Source of the DNA: Candidatus Brocadia pituitae
Lineage (GTDB): Bacteria; Planctomycetota; Brocadiia; Brocadiales; Brocadiaceae
Direction of reading: 5' to 3'
Length of the DNA: 64,000 nt
NCBI GenBank assembly: GCA_017347445.1
Contig: AP021856.1
Coordinates: forward strand, 2,302,613-2,366,612
Below, in pieces: positions 56,153 to 64,000 of this stretch (position 1 is the first letter of the stretch; each line of letters opens with the position of its first letter). Made by a program: the position numbers and the translations under genes. A model generated the notes under the pieces. That model was given only the letters and a program-made list of their open reading frames with translations, did not search any database and was not told the origin of the DNA.

Positions 56153-56619
56153 TCATGAATATGCAGAATTTATCTTAAAAAAACTTAATATCCATCTTGA
56201 GATAATAAGCCCGGTGTTTCCCGTTTGCTGTGGCCATACGGGTATATTTTTGAAACGCCTACGTGGCTGCATGATGTCATTCACAAAACCGGATTCAATT
56301 GCGGTGGCGTGGAGTAGTTTGCGGTCGGTGTCCATCGTGGAATAACAGAGCCGTCCGTCTTCATCCTTAATCCCGTGGCAGGAGAAATAAAGGAGCAGCA
56401 GGTCATCGCGGGTACGGTCTATGAAGAACGCCTCAATTTCACGCCGGACGCGGTGTGATTGTTCGTTCAGCAGCGTCCTGACCTCAAACCCTCCAATATC
56501 CGGGTCTTTCAGGACACTTGCCAGCGCCTCGGATCGTGGGCGGGTGAAATTAATTGGCGTAAATCCTTGTCTTCGTATTCGTCGGTAGCGATGATTAAGG
56601 CAATGCGTTTTTCTGTCAT
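56153..56619 (-). pseudogene. caspase-like (C14) protease remnant
   Basis: From an ATG at 56619: MTEKRIALIIATDEYEDKDL, then a frameshift near 56550. The second frame carries EALASVLKDPDIGGFEVRTL and LLLLYFSCHGIKDEDGRL. These are the first strands of a peptidase C14 domain. The His of the FSxHG motif is kept, but the usual Gly is Cys. The chain becomes unrelated after VNDIMQ, before the catalytic Cys region. So this is a frameshifted and truncated gene. Confidence 0.82.
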
Positions 56620-56788
56620 GGTTTTACAGCCTTCCCTGGTGATTCTCCTTTTGAACAAAGAGAAACAACCCCCTACGCCCCCTTTTTTAAGGAGGATTTT
56701 TGTCTGTTACTCCTCAATATCCGCATTAATAAAATAAACACACGCCTTCTCCCTCTTGACTGCGTCGTGCGCACTCAGCAAGTAGCAA

Positions 56789-56903
56789 GTAGGGTGGATT
56801 AAACGAAGTGATCCACCATCATTGCCCAGATAGAGAGGAGAAAAGGTATCGTTATAAAGGTGGATTCAGCGTGAAAAGACGCACGCCTTAACCCACGCTA
56901 CTT
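56789..56903. repeat. two copies of a GGTGGATT-type dispersed repeat
   Basis: Copy one (56789-56817) reads GTAGGGTGGATTAAACGAAG then TGATCCACC, an imperfect palindrome. Copy two (56861-56903) is inverted, with the AGTAGCGTGGGTTAAGGCG end on the minus strand. Copy two overlaps the 3' end of the downstream-most ketosynthase-like gene and supplies its stop codon. Confidence 0.6.
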
Positions 56904-58120
56904 ATTACCAAACATGAATTATTCCCATCGTAATCCATGGTGTTTATCAATGCATTTTTGATTTCTTTTCTAAAAGGTTTTTCAAGGATAAGATCCAGAT
57001 TAATCTCTGGATCTTTGTTGCAGTGATTCATGATGTGTGGTATTTGACCTGTGCTTATTGACATGATAGATGAAATGAGCTGGGCTGCGCCAGCGGTTCC
57101 GTACGATTCGCCGATGTTCGATTTTATTGCAGATACGGGAATACGATCGCTCCCTGCGCCGAATAACGATTGAATAGCCTTCGCCTCGACCGCATCCTGC
57201 ATCCTGCATCCATTTGCATTGGCGCTGATGAAGTCAACGTCTTCCCTTTTTATTCCGGCATCTTCCAGCGCATCATGCATGGCTTTTTCGGTACGACGCA
57301 CTCTTACCTCTGCCGGATGGTCTTTACCGCCCACGAAGGTATTGCCAAATCCCTTTACCTCTGTATAGATATGAGCACCCCTGTCCAGGGCATGCTGGAG
57401 TTCTTCCAGAATAACCACGTAACTGCCTTCTGCCATGACAAAACCGTTTCTCTCTTTATCGAGGGGCAGGCTCGCCTCTCTTGCGCCATCAAGACCGGAC
57501 AACAAACCACGCAGGTAGAATATCAGATACAAATCGATGGAAATCTGTTCGACACCACCCGCTACGATTACCTTTACCATATCGCGCTGTATCATCTTGA
57601 ACGCGTCGCCGATGGCATCGCTGCTTGATGTGAAACCTGCAGATATAGTACGGGCAAGGCCTTTTATTTTGAAAATGACGGATACATAGTTAATGGAAGA
57701 ATTTAAGGCAACATCATAGCTGAGCATGGGTGACAACTCGGAGGGATTATTCCTGATAATCTCATAGAAATAATCTGTTGTCTCTGAAAAGTTACCCAGG
57801 GATGAGCCAATGACAATGCCCATCTTTTCTGACAGAGTGCCATCTGTTGGAAGCCTTGCATCATCGATAGCCATCTTTGCTGCAGACCCCAAAAAACGCG
57901 TCCCTTTGTTTAAATACTTTAAGCCTTTGCTGCCAAGGTATATTTCTGGTTTAAGGTCTCTCACCTCCCCGCCGAGTTTGCATTTATAGGGTAAGAGGTC
58001 GAGAGAGGCCATAGGCGCTATGCCAGACTTCCCGGCAATAAGATTATCCCAAAAAATCTCTTTTCCGCATCCTAGAGGGGATACGACACCCAACCCGGTA
58101 ATAACGACTCGTTTTTTCAT
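56888..58120 (-). CDS. catalytically dead beta-ketoacyl synthase homologue (chain-length-factor-like)
   Basis: A 410-residue protein with the full thiolase fold of FabF (start VVITGLGVVSPLG, C-terminal GG-type loop region replaced by YDGNNSC). All three catalytic residues are changed: the nucleophile position is Phe163 (SAGFTSSSDAIGDAF), the first His is Asn303 (SANANGCRMQD), and the second His is Glu338 (KSNIGESYGTAGA). Lys333 remains. Its gene is 34 bp downstream of an intact ketosynthase, the layout of KS/chain-length-factor pairs. It probably forms a heterodimer that sets chain length or binds the substrate. The C-terminus (SSVG, stop) lies in a dispersed repeat. Confidence 0.85.
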   Translation of the reverse strand: MKKRVVITGLGVVSPLGCGKEIFWDNLIAGKSGIAPMASLDLLPYKCKLGGEVRDLKPEIYLGSKGLKYLNKGTRFLGSAAKMAIDDARLPTDGTLSEKMGIVIGSSLGNFSETTDYFYEIIRNNPSELSPMLSYDVALNSSINYVSVIFKIKGLARTISAGFTSSSDAIGDAFKMIQRDMVKVIVAGGVEQISIDLYLIFYLRGLLSGLDGAREASLPLDKERNGFVMAEGSYVVILEELQHALDRGAHIYTEVKGFGNTFVGGKDHPAEVRVRRTEKAMHDALEDAGIKREDVDFISANANGCRMQDAVEAKAIQSLFGAGSDRIPVSAIKSNIGESYGTAGAAQLISSIMSISTGQIPHIMNHCNKDPEINLDLILEKPFRKEIKNALINTMDYDGNNSCLVISSVG

Positions 58121-58140
58121 ATACTTTTAGACGTAAATGA

Positions 58141-58169
58141 TGGATTCGCTTCGCTTAACCCATCCTACT
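58141..58169. repeat. dispersed repeat at the 3' end of the ketosynthase gene
   Basis: On the minus strand it reads AGTAGGATGGGTTAAGCGAA then GCGAATCCA, the same family as the copies at 56789-56903. It contains the last three codons (RMG) and the TAA stop of the upstream ketosynthase. Confidence 0.6.
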
Positions 58170-59366
58170 AAATATGGTAGTTGCATTGTTTCCGCCAAAG
58201 GCAAAGGAATTATTTAATACATGATCCACTTTTACCGTGCGCGCCGCGTTGGGTACGTAATCAAGATCGCATTCCGGATCGGGTGTTTCGTAATTAATCG
58301 TCGGAGGAATTACTCCATGCCTCAACACCAGACAGCAGACAACTGATTCCACAGCACTCGCTGCACCCATGAGGTGACCAATCATGGATTTCGTGGAACT
58401 ACAGGGAATCTTATATGCGCCTTCGCTAAATACGCGCTTTATAGCGGTAGTCTCCGTCTTGTCATTATGTGGTGTGCCCGTGCCATGAGCATTGATGTAT
58501 CCAATTTCTTGAGAAGAAAGACTTGACATCTTTAGCGCATCGCTCATGCACTTTACTGCCCCGTCACCTTCCGGATGGGGCGCCGTCATGTGAAATCCAT
58601 CGCAGCTCAATCCATAACCCGCCATCTCAGCAATAATCGTTGCCCCGCGTTTTTTGGCAAATTCGTATCGCTCCATAATGAGTATCCCCGCCCCTTCTCC
58701 AATCATAAGACCTTGACGGTTTTTATCGAATGGCTGGCAACGTTCAGGAGCTAAGGCCTTGAGATTATGAAAGTGGGTAAATTCTGTTTGAGGGATCATG
58801 TCACCACCACCGACCATTACCACATCCACCTTATTATCCACAAGGAGGTCGTACGCCCAGGCAATGGCGTGATTGCCTGATGAACAGGCGTTCAGCGAGA
58901 TCATGGCGGGACCTTCAAACTCGAAATTTTTAGAAAGAATATTGGTAATCGAATTGGGCGGGTAAACTGCAGCGACGATTTTATCGAAGCCATTGTCTTT
59001 TTTTGAGGTATCTAACCGCAAAAGCCTTTCAAACGGGGTTAATTCAGCTGCTAATGTCCCGATGGCAATGCCGAATCGTTCCCGGTTGAATTTTTTGTCA
59101 TGCAATAAACCACTTTCCTGGAGTGCCTCCCTGGCTGCGTAATAGACATATTTGTGAATCGTGTTTTCTTTTATCTGATTTTCCAGTGAAAAGTCCCATT
59201 GGAAATTCTTTATCTCACAGGAGCGATGAACTTTGTATTTTGAGGTATCGAAGGATTTCATCTCATTGGCCCCGTTCGTACCCCGGATGAAGGAATCCCA
59301 GCTTTGCCTGACGCCAATCCCAATGGGCGTAACTAACCCCAACCCAGTAATTACAACCTTTTCCAT
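58155..59366 (-). CDS. beta-ketoacyl-ACP synthase (FabF/KAS II-like), intact
   Basis: A 403-residue condensing enzyme. The catalytic triad is complete: Cys161 (LNACSSGNHAIAW), His294 (NAHGTGTPHND) and His331 (KSMIGHLMGAASA), with Lys326. It starts VVITGLGLVTPIGIG and ends FGGNNATTIF, the usual C-terminal glycine loop. It elongates an acyl chain on ACP. Next to a radical SAM enzyme and AcpS it looks like part of a specialised lipid or polyketide pathway, probably ladderane-related, and not housekeeping fatty acid synthesis. Confidence 0.93.
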   Translation of the reverse strand: MEKVVITGLGLVTPIGIGVRQSWDSFIRGTNGANEMKSFDTSKYKVHRSCEIKNFQWDFSLENQIKENTIHKYVYYAAREALQESGLLHDKKFNRERFGIAIGTLAAELTPFERLLRLDTSKKDNGFDKIVAAVYPPNSITNILSKNFEFEGPAMISLNACSSGNHAIAWAYDLLVDNKVDVVMVGGGDMIPQTEFTHFHNLKALAPERCQPFDKNRQGLMIGEGAGILIMERYEFAKKRGATIIAEMAGYGLSCDGFHMTAPHPEGDGAVKCMSDALKMSSLSSQEIGYINAHGTGTPHNDKTETTAIKRVFSEGAYKIPCSSTKSMIGHLMGAASAVESVVCCLVLRHGVIPPTINYETPDPECDLDYVPNAARTVKVDHVLNNSFAFGGNNATTIFSRMG

Positions 59367-59374
59367 ATTTTAGA

Positions 59375-59408
59375 GTTGTGGAGACGCAAAATCTTACGCC
59401 TCTACAAC
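59375..59408. repeat. palindromic hairpin in the ketosynthase / radical SAM gap
   Basis: The segment GTTGTGGAGACGCAAAATC then TTACGCCTCTACAAC is an imperfect 34-bp inverted repeat between the radical SAM gene and the ketosynthase gene. It resembles a common intergenic GTAGAGACGC-type repeat. It could also act as a processing or attenuation hairpin in the transcript. Confidence 0.6.
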
Positions 59409-59530
59409 ACCATTGATTTTTTCTGAATATTAAATAAGAAAGATCAACTATTCACATGAAAATAGTTCCAGCGAATATGTTGACCTTAAAAAATACCCAA
59501 CCTCTCTAAAGATAGGAAGGATAACTGCTT

Positions 59531-61012
59531 TTATGATGACACCTCAATCGGCGTCAATTCCACCTTTTTCCCTGTTTTTTTCGATTGATTGTAGCGTTTT
59601 AATGCCTCATCATAAAACCCTGATGTCTGCAATTCTTTGAGATTTTGAATCAGGTGCTGATAAACGGACTGCCAATCCAGATTGACTCTGAAGGCAAACA
59701 TGGCGGCATTCATATTATCTTTCAGCACCTCTTTCGCATTCTGGAATCTCTGCCGCAGTACCTCGGTGGCATAAATCCTGTCGTAGAGATATTGAAATCC
59801 ATCAATAAGTTCCTGAAGGGACATGTTTTTCAGGACATAGGTAAGATGATGAGATGTGTAATACTTCCAATCCTCCGGAAAGTTTGTTCTGAAAAGCCTT
59901 TCATCACCGTTTAACCGGTGATACAGCGGCGTATTAATGAACGGGCACAAAATGCCACAGGTCATGATGTCGACGTGGGAATCCAGGACAAAATCGGCAA
60001 CCTGTTTAAAGGTATCAGGGGTATCGGCATCATTGCCAAAGACCATGGTCCCCCACACGGCAAGGCCGTGTTTGCGAATATTGGCTATCGCCTCAAAATA
60101 ATTTTCGATGGAGATGCGCAAATTCACGTTCTTGTTCATCGTCTTCAATGCTTCTTCATTGATTGATTCAATCCCAATAAGCACACCGACGCACCCACTC
60201 TTTCTCATGTATTCTAGGGTTTCATCATCTTTATAGATATTGAGCGAGGTAAACCCGAACCAGTTCTGGTAAATACCCCTTTCCACCATACCCTTAAAAA
60301 GGTCGCGGACGCGTTCATTAGACTTTTTGCTGTGGCCGTAAAAATTTTCATCCGTCAGGATCAGTCCGCGATATTGACCCTTAATAGATTCGAATTCATC
60401 AAGCACGTCTTCAATGGGTCTTTCCCGGTATTTTCTCCCCTGGAACTGAGGCACAGAACAAAACTCACAGCTAAAGGGACAACCGGCGGTAGTAATGATC
60501 CCTGAATACCGGTATTTGTATTTGTCCTTCAAATATTTTCTATCGGACCGTAATCCATGATACAATTCCATAGGGGTAAGACTACCCTCGTATCTTTTTT
60601 GGAGACCGCCCTTTTCAAAATCACTAACAATCTTTTCCCAGAGAGTTATGGCCTCCCTGGTTACAACGCAGTCCACATACTTTGCAGCCTCTTCCGGATA
60701 GCTGGTCGCATGAATACCACCCATGATTACTGGTATCCCCCGCTTTCGGCAGGCAGCAGCTATTTGATAAGCGCGATGGGCCTGATAACTCACCGACGTA
60801 ATGCCAACCAGGTCAGCACCGCCAAAGGTAATATCTCCCGTCTTTTCGTCAATCGCAAGCTCCTGGGTTTCATCAATAATATCAACCTGCCAGTGTTTGG
60901 GCGTTAATACCTTTAGATAACCAAGGTTCACGGGCATTTGATTTAATACCGAGACATTTTCCTCTCCCACATTTCCAATCGGATGAGGGTTAATAAGCAC
61001 AAGTTTTTTCAT
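59531..61012 (-). CDS. B12-binding radical SAM enzyme
   Basis: About 493 residues from ATG 61012 (MKKLVLINPHPIGN); the open frame runs upstream of it. Residues 1-140 form a cobalamin-binding Rossmann domain (VGITSVSYQAHRA, IPVIMGGIHATSYPEE). The 4Fe-4S motif is CPFSCEFC (about residues 178-185). The TIM-barrel body and a long C-terminal helical region follow. Class B radical SAM enzymes methylate or cyclise unreactive carbon. The start overlaps the acpS stop by 4 bp (ATGA). In a lipid gene run this is a candidate for ring-forming or chain-modifying steps of ladderane synthesis; that is inference. Confidence 0.9.
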   Translation of the reverse strand: MKKLVLINPHPIGNVGEENVSVLNQMPVNLGYLKVLTPKHWQVDIIDETQELAIDEKTGDITFGGADLVGITSVSYQAHRAYQIAAACRKRGIPVIMGGIHATSYPEEAAKYVDCVVTREAITLWEKIVSDFEKGGLQKRYEGSLTPMELYHGLRSDRKYLKDKYKYRYSGIITTAGCPFSCEFCSVPQFQGRKYRERPIEDVLDEFESIKGQYRGLILTDENFYGHSKKSNERVRDLFKGMVERGIYQNWFGFTSLNIYKDDETLEYMRKSGCVGVLIGIESINEEALKTMNKNVNLRISIENYFEAIANIRKHGLAVWGTMVFGNDADTPDTFKQVADFVLDSHVDIMTCGILCPFINTPLYHRLNGDERLFRTNFPEDWKYYTSHHLTYVLKNMSLQELIDGFQYLYDRIYATEVLRQRFQNAKEVLKDNMNAAMFAFRVNLDWQSVYQHLIQNLKELQTSGFYDEALKRYNQSKKTGKKVELTPIEVSS

Positions 61013-61395
61013 GAACATTCCTCTTTTTTTGGCACCAACAAAACCTGGGCAATGGCATAGTCCTGACAATGGGATAATGATACAGAAATATTGCTTATCT
61101 GTTTTTCATCCGCCAACTCTTTTACCCTGCCGTAAAGATTCACATAGGGTCTCCCTTTTTCGTCATTCAGGAGCTCAATATCCGTCCATTTCATCTTACC
61201 GGCCCAGCCTGTTCCCAGCGCCTTGAACATCGCCTCTTTTGAGGCAAAACGGGCTGCAAAATGCTGATATTTATTCTTCCTTTGCCTGCAATACTCTACC
61301 TCTTTTTCCGTATAAATCCTTCTGAGAAAATTCTCATTGGCAGAAAACAACCTTTCGATACGTTTTATTTCGATAATATCAATACCAACATACAT
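61009..61395 (-). CDS. acpS: holo-[acyl-carrier-protein] synthase
   Basis: From ATG 61395 (MYVGIDIIEIKRIERL) it is 128 residues; the frame is open 15 codons further. The magnesium and CoA site residues are in GIDIIEI and the second signature FAARFASKEAMFKALG. It transfers 4-phosphopantetheine from CoA to a serine of an acyl carrier protein. It is coupled by 4-bp overlap to the radical SAM gene. No ACP gene is in the window. Its place at the head of the lipid run suggests it primes a dedicated ACP. Confidence 0.94.
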   Translation of the reverse strand: MYVGIDIIEIKRIERLFSANENFLRRIYTEKEVEYCRQRKNKYQHFAARFASKEAMFKALGTGWAGKMKWTDIELLNDEKGRPYVNLYGRVKELADEKQISNISVSLSHCQDYAIAQVLLVPKKEECS

Positions 61396-61687
61396 AGGTG
61401 AATTACTGGCAATTTCGATCAGTGTAACTGCTTGTAGCATAAGTATCTATTCAGGAAATGGCATTCTACAGCGTTGCAAAAATAATGTCAACGACAATTT
61501 ATCACCCTACCACTGCCATACAACGGGCGAGAGGAGAAGGCTTACCGCCTGTTTAGATGTGTATACAAATCCTGGATTGTTTTGAGTTCTCCATAATCGC
61601 AGGGAGAGAACTTGATGAGGTTGCAAGAGAAGGCTGAAGAATTTCGGCAACAAGCTTTGTACGATACCGTAAAAAGCCAATGCGAAA

Positions 61688-61990
61688 TCAGAAAATGGTT
61701 ACCCGGCTATCCTTGATTTTTTGGTAAATAGAGGACCATGATCTCTTCGCATAGACAATCGGTATGTTCCGGTTAACGGCCATTTTCTTTATTTTATATG
61801 CCAGGTTATGATTCACAAAATCATAAAGGAGAATAATAAAATCAACGTTCTCCGGAATTTTTCCCCGCATCTTTTGTCCACTCCTGCCAGTAAAGTGTTG
61901 AATTTCCGTAACCCCAATTCTATCAAGTTCCCGTGGTATGCTTCCTAAATGATCGCCGCCCACAATGATGACGGATATTTTGTATTTCAT
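61688..61990 (-). CDS. DUF2325 family protein
   Basis: A 100-residue protein from ATG 61990 (MKYKISVIIVGGDHLG); a start at 62005 is possible. It matches DUF2325: the IIVGGDHL N-terminus, the central FIILLYDFVNHNLA and the C-terminal IPIVYAKRSWSSI. The fold recalls a receiver domain without the phospho-acceptor. Function is unknown. It lies between the HD-GYP gene and acpS on the same strand; the 250-bp gap before acpS holds no recognised gene. Confidence 0.8.
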   Translation of the reverse strand: MKYKISVIIVGGDHLGSIPRELDRIGVTEIQHFTGRSGQKMRGKIPENVDFIILLYDFVNHNLAYKIKKMAVNRNIPIVYAKRSWSSIYQKIKDSRVTIF

Positions 61991-62054
61991 TTTACCAACA
62001 CCCATAATGAATCTAACAAAGATATGTATCCGTGTCTTCCATCGCCATACTAAA

Positions 62055-63212
62055 TCAAACTTTTAATAAAATTTCTTCAAGGGACTTTAAAGGTGAATAA
62101 TACTCATGCGCAAAGGTAAATCCTTTTTCACGAAACACAGCCAAACATGCGCACACCACATTGAAATCATACCGAATGCCTCTGTTTTGTAAAATTTCCT
62201 GCAGTGCTTCATCCAGAGCAAAGAAATTCCTGTAAGAACGGTAAGAAGTCATAGCATCAACAACATCGGCCACACCAAGAATTTTTGCTTCCAGGAGCAT
62301 ATCTTCACCGATAAGTCCGTCAGGATAGCCTGAGCCATCAACCCTTTCATGATGCTGAAGCACGATCTGAGCAATAGGCATAGAGAATTCTATCACCTTC
62401 AATATGTCATATCCTGCAACGGAATGCCCTCTCATCATGTCGAGTTCAGATTCGGTAAGCTGTCCGTTCTTACGAAAAATTTCAGGGGACACCGAAACCC
62501 GTCCTATATCATGAACCATTGCGGCTAAATAAATACCAGCAATCCTTTCTTTTGAAATGCCCATCTCTTCTGCCATGCAACATGCCAGACTGGCTACCCG
62601 TTTCTGGTGATCAGCAAAGTGAGGATCCCTTGCTTCCACTGTCAACGCGAGGGTCTGAATCACTCCCATTAAGGATTTTTTTTGTTTCTCCATACCGTGC
62701 TTCAATTCCCTTTTGAGCCGTTCACATTCATTCATTTCCTTCGTCAACTCTTCATTTAACTCCATCAGCCTTGAGGTATGCTCAATTACCCTTTTCTCCA
62801 AAGGTTCGTTCAGTGCCTTCAGTTGCTCTTCATCTTGTCTGCGGGCCGTGATGTCCCTGGCTATCCCCATTACGCCAACGAGACTTCCTCTTTGATCCCT
62901 TAACGGAAAGTTCTTATATTCACACAGCACCCTTGTATTCCGAAAATAAAGCTTGTATTCCGGACTCTTTCCTTTCAATGTCTCCGCAAAGGCATCCTTT
63001 GCCTTTTTTAAGTTATCTTCATCAAAAAGGGTTGCGAATGACCTTCCATAAAACTCCTCAGGTCTATGACCCGTAAATTTTTCAAATACTTTATTTACAA
63101 ATAAGATATTTCCCTCACAATCATAAATATAGGTAAGGTCAGTTACTCCAGAAAACAGGACCCTCATCAGTTCGTTTTCCATAAATGTATAAACAATTTT
63201 TGACATTTCCAT
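62055..63212 (-). CDS. PAS and HD-GYP domain signalling protein
   Basis: About 385 residues from ATG 63212, which has a strong ribosome binding site (GGAGGAG). Residues 15-135 form a PAS/PAC sensor (LTYIYDCEGNILFVNKVF, GVMGIARDITARR). A coiled-coil linker of about 60 residues follows. The HD-GYP domain has VHDIGRVSVSPEIF and HHERVDGSGYPDGL, the residues that degrade cyclic-di-GMP. The Lys of the usual HDIGK is Arg. The ligand of the PAS domain is unknown. It is probably a cytoplasmic sensor that lowers cyclic-di-GMP. Confidence 0.92.
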   Translation of the reverse strand: MEMSKIVYTFMENELMRVLFSGVTDLTYIYDCEGNILFVNKVFEKFTGHRPEEFYGRSFATLFDEDNLKKAKDAFAETLKGKSPEYKLYFRNTRVLCEYKNFPLRDQRGSLVGVMGIARDITARRQDEEQLKALNEPLEKRVIEHTSRLMELNEELTKEMNECERLKRELKHGMEKQKKSLMGVIQTLALTVEARDPHFADHQKRVASLACCMAEEMGISKERIAGIYLAAMVHDIGRVSVSPEIFRKNGQLTESELDMMRGHSVAGYDILKVIEFSMPIAQIVLQHHERVDGSGYPDGLIGEDMLLEAKILGVADVVDAMTSYRSYRNFFALDEALQEILQNRGIRYDFNVVCACLAVFREKGFTFAHEYYSPLKSLEEILLKV

Positions 63213-63352
63213 GCAAGCTACTCCTCCGGTAATAGAAAATTTCAACGTAATTACTGCAGATCAAATAACCCTCAGAGCTTCTTCACATATCTTTATGAGA
63301 AGACTATCATTGTAAGGGTGATCAGTATGTTGATTATTAAAAAGAAAAATAT

Positions 63353-63491
63353 TTGTAACAATTTAGTTTTTTGAAAAATTTCAATAATGACAACGGTAGC
63401 CGTTGTTATGCAGGGGCAGGTTTGAAACCTGCCCCTACCGTAATGTCGATGATACATGGATATTGTTTTTCAAAAAACTAAATTGTTACAA
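63353..63491. mobile_element. MITE-like element, best preserved copy
   Basis: 139 bp. Terminal inverted repeats TTGTAACAATTTAGTTTTTT and AAAAAACTAAATTGTTACAA are nearly perfect over about 25 bp, and flanking ATAT bases extend the symmetry. The inner CAGGGGCAGGTTTGAAACCT then GCCCCTAC is an almost perfect palindrome. It carries no gene. It lies between the HD-GYP gene and the regulator fragment. The rest of 63213-63749 is AT-rich and shows nothing else. Confidence 0.85.
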
Positions 63492-63749
63492 ATATACCCA
63501 TATTTTTCCGTCTGACTTATCCCTGTTTTTTTCTGCTCCATAATTCTCTTTCTAAAAGGGAATCAAATCATATACCAGAAAATTAAAATATAATTTTATT
63601 ATTCGAAAACAGCGAGACCATTCGTTATTTGTCCCGATTATCGGGAGAAAAACGAACAATCATCTTTCGGGATAAACTCTTTTTGAGATTTTTAATTATG
63701 AAATGTCTAAAAGGAATGCAATAACAGGGTTGAATAGAGCTCTAAAACA

Positions 63750-63815
63750 ATAAAAAAGTGTGCCATGTCACACTTGTGTGACGTCACACAAGTGTGACAT
63801 GGCACACTTTTTTAT
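63750..63815. terminator. perfect 66-bp palindrome, bidirectional terminator or operator
   Basis: Bases pair without a mismatch around a centre between 63782 and 63783 (core GTGTGACGTCACAC), with A and T runs at the ends. It lies 30 bp past the stop of the Fis-type regulator, so termination is the simplest role. It also contains three TGTG/CACA-type half-site pairs like those of CRP/FNR regulators. Confidence 0.75.
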
Positions 63816-63844
63816 AAAAACTTGGGGTAAAATATAAGGAATGC

Positions 63845-64000
63845 CTAATTCTTGTAATCGATTTCCTTCACTTCTATTTTATAATCTTTTATTTTTCGAT
63901 AGAGCGTTCTTCGGCTCATGCCTAACAAACGTGCAGCCCTTACCTTATTCCATGCAGCCTGCTCAAGTGCCCTGCGGATTGAATGCAATTCTTCAACTTT
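63845..64000 (-). CDS. Fis-type HTH end of a sigma54-type response regulator (partial)
   Basis: Only the last 51 codons are in the window; the gene runs past the right edge. The translated end is ELHSIRRALEQAAWNKVRAA followed by RLLGMSRRTLYRKIKDYKI, the Fis-type helix-turn-helix of NtrC-family activators. The AAA+ and receiver parts would be outside. The target promoters are unknown. Confidence 0.85.
   Translation of the reverse strand, partial: KVEELHSIRRALEQAAWNKVRAARLLGMSRRTLYRKIKDYKIEVKEIDYKN

Overview
The window looks like a piece of an anammox planctomycete genome (order Brocadiales, Kuenenia- or Brocadia-like). This is inference from content: AT-rich DNA, a five-heme c-type cytochrome, anaerobic cobalamin genes, and a gene set pairing two beta-ketoacyl synthases with a B12-binding radical SAM enzyme and AcpS, the kind of set proposed for ladderane lipid synthesis. 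No rRNA or marker gene here proves the species.

Layout. (1) 0.1-22.3 kb: a surface-polysaccharide locus, nearly all on the minus strand: Wza-like export protein, Wzz/tyrosine-kinase-like protein, Wzy-like polymerase, six glycosyltransferases (one on the plus strand), seven SAM methyltransferases, a SPASM-type radical SAM enzyme, a YdjC/ChbG-type deacetylase and GDP-L-fucose synthase. One methyltransferase is split by an in-frame TGA. (2) 22.4-26.9 kb: cbiH, cbiG, the pentaheme cytochrome, a ComEA-like HhH protein and clpP. (3) 27-28.8 kb: trigger factor and four tRNAs (Gly, Leu, Lys, Arg). (4) 29-42 kb: an accessory, partly decaying region: SppA, transposase relic, a duplicated block with broken beta-propeller genes, an MprF-like protein, a 14 x 47-residue repeat protein, a ClC remnant, an ArsB/NhaD-type antiporter, a CBS protein and molybdate-type ABC genes without a binding protein. 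(5) 42.6-48.4 kb, plus strand: coiled-coil protein, nucleotidyltransferase-like protein, TPM-domain protein, LemA, a 57-residue Cys-rich protein and a U32 (RlhA-like) protein. (6) 48.5-56.6 kb, minus strand: transposase relic, GH15 glucoamylase, YceI, 6-phosphogluconolactonase, glucose-6-phosphate dehydrogenase, a crotonase and a caspase-like relic. (7) 56.9-64 kb, minus strand: the lipid-type cluster (KS-like protein, KS, radical SAM, AcpS), then DUF2325 and PAS/HD-GYP proteins and the end of a Fis-type regulator.

The strongest candidate for an undescribed system is region 7. The first beta-ketoacyl synthase homologue has lost all three catalytic residues (Cys to Phe, His to Asn, His to Glu) but sits beside an intact one, like a KS/chain-length-factor pair, with a radical SAM enzyme and its own phosphopantetheinyl transferase in one run. 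Small mobile repeats are also active in the window: a roughly 140-bp element with terminal inverted repeats occurs several times, and one copy supplies the stop codon of the fucose synthase. A different dispersed repeat supplies the stop codons of both ketosynthase genes.
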